DNA of 8,102 nucleotides from an uncultured Ignavibacteriota bacterium (GTDB lineage: Bacteria > Bacteroidota > Ignavibacteria > Tepidaquicellales > Tepidaquicellaceae), in the NCBI GenBank assembly GCA_937915485.1, contig CALGII010000193.1, forward strand, positions 1 to 8,102, given 5' to 3'. The first letter of the stretch is position 1. The number at the start of each line of letters is the position of its first letter. Made by a program: the position numbers and the translations under genes. The notes below the pieces were generated by a model that worked only from the letters and a program-made list of their open reading frames with translations, was not told where the DNA came from and searched no databases. Shown here piece after piece: positions 6,471 to 8,102 of the stretch.

Positions 6471-7085
6471 ATGCGGGTGAAGATTATTCTGAATATCGCC
6501 GTTTTGTTTCTAATGCTGAACTGTGTGTATGCTCAGGAAAATCCGCAGATTAATTCATACAAACTTCAGTCGCCCGAAAACATAACCGAATCGTACCTTC
6601 CGTATTCGATAGCGTTCGCGACGGTTTTGTACCTGCTGAATCCCATACTTCTGATAGACAATCACAAGATTAATCTCGGGATAAACAAGGAATTCTCGGT
6701 CGGGTTCGGAAATTTCGGCGAACACAGGATATCGTTCGATTACGCGTACATATTCAGGTCGAACAATTCCCAGCAGTTTCGTCTTGGATACAAGTACGAT
6801 TACCTTCTTAAGAATCTTAAACCGTCGAACACGTTCCAATCGACTTCCGCCATAACGCTGGGCCTGTCGTATTTCACTGATTTCACGCGGAGCGGCATAT
6901 CGCCTGAAATCGGTTTCGGATATTCAATCAGGAATCATAAGATGCTTATTTTCCCACACATAAAATTCAGGTACACGAGCGTGGTGAACGACAAGTTCAA
7001 TTCGCTGTATGATTTTTCGTTCGGCGTGATGGTCGGAATCGCGAATCCTTTCATTGACAAGAAAATCAGGAGGGAAGGATTTTAG
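6471..7085 (+). CDS. Small predicted outer-membrane beta-barrel protein, operon partner of mlaE
   Basis: A complete 204-residue protein with a clear signal peptide (R2, K4, hydrophobic core IILNIAVLFLMLN, cleavage after VYA-Q near residue 21). Cys18 follows LMLN, a poor lipobox, so a lipoprotein is possible but less likely. After a hydrophobic segment at 46-62 come about seven alternating-residue strands typical of outer-membrane barrels: roughly 66-80, 84-95, 101-113, 126-138, 142-153, 157-171 and 179-190, with short polar turns. The C-terminus (REGF) ends in Phe, as many barrels do. The stop codon overlaps the mlaE GTG by one base (TAGTG), so translation is coupled. This context suggests an outer-membrane role related to lipid transport or envelope maintenance; that is inference. 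No named family is recognised. The ATG at 6471 lacks a Shine-Dalgarno site; a GTG two codons later is a less likely start. Confidence 0.85.
   Translation: MRVKIILNIAVLFLMLNCVYAQENPQINSYKLQSPENITESYLPYSIAFATVLYLLNPILLIDNHKINLGINKEFSVGFGNFGEHRISFDYAYIFRSNNSQQFRLGYKYDYLLKNLKPSNTFQSTSAITLGLSYFTDFTRSGISPEIGFGYSIRNHKMLIFPHIKFRYTSVVNDKFNSLYDFSFGVMVGIANPFIDKKIRREGF
7068..7079 (+). promoter_or_regulatory. Ribosome-binding site fixing the mlaE GTG start
   Basis: AGGAGGG (7068-7074) and the adjoining AAGGA (7075-7079) lie inside the end of the barrel gene. AAGGA is five bases from the GTG at 7085, good spacing for that start. The in-frame ATG at 7097 would be 17 bases away and is less favoured. Confidence 0.6.
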
Positions 7086-7849
7086 TGAATAGCGGAATGA
7101 ATAGCATACGCGGAAAGATTATCGAAGCGGGATTAATAATCAGGTTCAGCCTTCGTTTCTTCAGGGAGGCGGCGCGTCCGCCTTTCGAAATAAAAGAGAC
7201 AATCAGACAGTTTTATTTTCTGATAGTGAAGTCGCTGCCGCTTGTAAGCATAACGGGTCTGATAATCGGATTAACGCTCGCGCTTCAGTTGAAGCCGACG
7301 CTCGGCAGTTTCGGAGCGGACGCGCTTATACCGTCGCTTCTCTCGGTATCGATACTCAGGGAAATTGGTCCCGTAATAGTATCTCTTATATGCGCGGGTA
7401 AGATGGGTTCTGCAATCGGCGCCGAACTCGGCTCGATGAAGGTTACCGAACAGATTTACGCGATGGAGGTTTCGGCAGTGAGACCGTTCAGTTATCTCGT
7501 TGTAACGAGGGTGGTGGCGGCGACAATCGGAGTTCCGCTCTTAATAGTGTTCGCGAACTCGCTCGCGCTTTACGGCGGTTACATCGCGATGAAACTTATG
7601 AGCGATACGAATCTGAGACTGTATTTCACCATTGCGCTTGACGTGCTGGGTTTCGATGACGTGCTGCCGTCATTCGTGAAAACATTTTTCTTTGGGTTTA
7701 CAATCGGAATAGTCGGCTCATTCAAAGGATACAACTGCTCGCGTGGAACGGAGAGCGTTGGAATCGCCGCGAACGCGTCCGTCGTGCTCGCTTCGCTTCT
7801 TATAATTTTAATCGATTTAATAATGGTGCAGATTTCGACTTTATTGTGA
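7085..7849 (+). CDS. mlaE: MlaE-family ABC transporter permease (phospholipid transport)
   Basis: This is the inner-membrane permease subunit of an Mla-type system, which moves phospholipids between inner and outer membranes together with an MlaF ATPase and an MCE-domain protein (MlaD). At 254 residues it is the usual length for the family. An N-terminal amphipathic region (about 1-45) precedes hydrophobic segments near 47-68, 85-104, 138-165, 200-216 and 233-252. Diagnostic family motifs are LREIGPV (91-97), GSAIGAELGSMKVTEQI (108-124, the cytoplasmic helix that contacts the ATPase), YLVVTRVVA (137-145) and the C-terminal GSFKGYN...GTESVG block (211-226). The start is GTG, overlapping the barrel gene stop by one base, and the stop overlaps the mlaF start by four bases (GTGA). 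These overlaps point to a tightly coupled operon with fixed subunit ratios. An equivalent plant/chlorobial name is TGD1-like; the family call is firm, the exact substrate is inferred. Confidence 0.95.
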   Translation: MNSGMNSIRGKIIEAGLIIRFSLRFFREAARPPFEIKETIRQFYFLIVKSLPLVSITGLIIGLTLALQLKPTLGSFGADALIPSLLSVSILREIGPVIVSLICAGKMGSAIGAELGSMKVTEQIYAMEVSAVRPFSYLVVTRVVAATIGVPLLIVFANSLALYGGYIAMKLMSDTNLRLYFTIALDVLGFDDVLPSFVKTFFFGFTIGIVGSFKGYNCSRGTESVGIAANASVVLASLLIILIDLIMVQISTLL

Positions 7850-8102
7850 AACCCGCTGACGAAAATATAATTGAACTTGAAGGTCTGAAGAAATCATTCG
7901 GCTCAGCATCGATTTTAAAAGGAGTAAACCTTGCGGTGAGAAAGGGCGAGACGATTGTCGTACTCGGGAAATCGGGTTCTGGCAAATCGGTGATACTCCA
8001 ATGCATAATCGGGCTGATTAAACCTGACGAAGGCGTAATAAAAGTTTTCGGAAAAGACATAAACACGCTCGGCGAAAGGGAATTTCTCGATTTCAGAAAA
8101 AG
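7846..8102 (+). CDS. mlaF: MlaF-family ABC transporter ATP-binding protein, 3' partial
   Basis: Starting at GTG 7846, within the mlaE stop (GTGA overlap), the frame stays open to the window end and gives 85 codons plus two bases, about a third of a typical MlaF. Visible features are an ABC A-loop region (LKKSFGSASILKGV, 14-27, with Phe18 as the likely adenine-stacking aromatic) and Walker A GKSGSGKS at 41-48, followed by VILQCIIGLIKPDEG, the pattern of MlaF/MkL-type ATPases. The Q-loop, signature motif and Walker B lie beyond the edge. It should hydrolyse ATP at the cytoplasmic face of the MlaE permease to drive phospholipid movement. No separate ribosome-binding site is evident, so it probably relies on translational coupling. 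An mlaD (MCE-domain) gene would be expected next, outside the window. Confidence 0.93.
   Translation, partial: MKPADENIIELEGLKKSFGSASILKGVNLAVRKGETIVVLGKSGSGKSVILQCIIGLIKPDEGVIKVFGKDINTLGEREFLDFRK

Noticed and set aside
6471..6533. Lipoprotein signal in the barrel gene (Cys18)
   Set aside because: The residues before the cysteine (LMLN) do not fit a lipobox well, and a normal cleavage site VYA-Q follows directly.
6555..6839. 94-codon reverse-strand frame inside the barrel gene
   Set aside because: It lies antisense to a clear signal-peptide and beta-strand protein, with no independent support.
7800..8066. 88-codon reverse-strand frame over the mlaE-mlaF junction
   Set aside because: The forward strand here encodes the end of MlaE and the Walker A region of MlaF.

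Overview
The window looks like a chromosomal piece from the Bacteroidota/Chlorobiota/Ignavibacteriota side of the FCB superphylum, most likely an Ignavibacteria-like bacterium. The evidence is three consecutive secreted proteins that all end in the same kind of type IX secretion (T9SS) sorting domain, in the 'QNYPNPFNP' form often seen in Ignavibacteria and relatives. An Mla-type lipid transporter follows. This assignment is inferred from protein style only; no marker gene is present. All recognisable genes are on the + strand.

Left part (1-3658): a large Asp-box (BNR/sortilin-like) beta-propeller exoprotein is cut by the left window edge. It is followed 34 bases later by a smaller YCF48/BNR-type propeller protein. 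The spacing and the strong Shine-Dalgarno site suggest one operon. The two genes share nearly identical DNA in the sorting-domain region.

Middle (3659-5767): a gene-free stretch of 399 bases holds an imperfect hairpin, a near-consensus TTGACA-N17-TAAAAT promoter and a perfect 10-bp inverted repeat whose 3' arm contains the ribosome-binding site of the next gene. That gene encodes a third T9SS cargo, with a beta-solenoid-like N-terminus, a fibronectin-III-like module and a sorting domain. A textbook intrinsic terminator closes it.

Right part (5768-8102): a standalone gene encodes an unrecognised, probably cytoplasmic protein of about 175 residues. Then comes a tightly coupled operon: a small predicted outer-membrane beta-barrel, an MlaE-type permease (1-base overlap with the barrel gene) and the start of an MlaF-type ATPase (4-base overlap, cut by the right edge). 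A Bacteroidota-type promoter (TTTG-N21-TAATTTTG) lies just upstream. The three cargo genes are expected to act at the cell surface or outside the cell. The barrel-permease-ATPase set should act in lipid traffic between inner and outer membrane.

No RNA genes, insertion sequences, CRISPR arrays or phage genes were seen. The most unusual items are the hairpin that could hide the ribosome-binding site of the third cargo gene and the beta-barrel gene locked translationally to mlaE.
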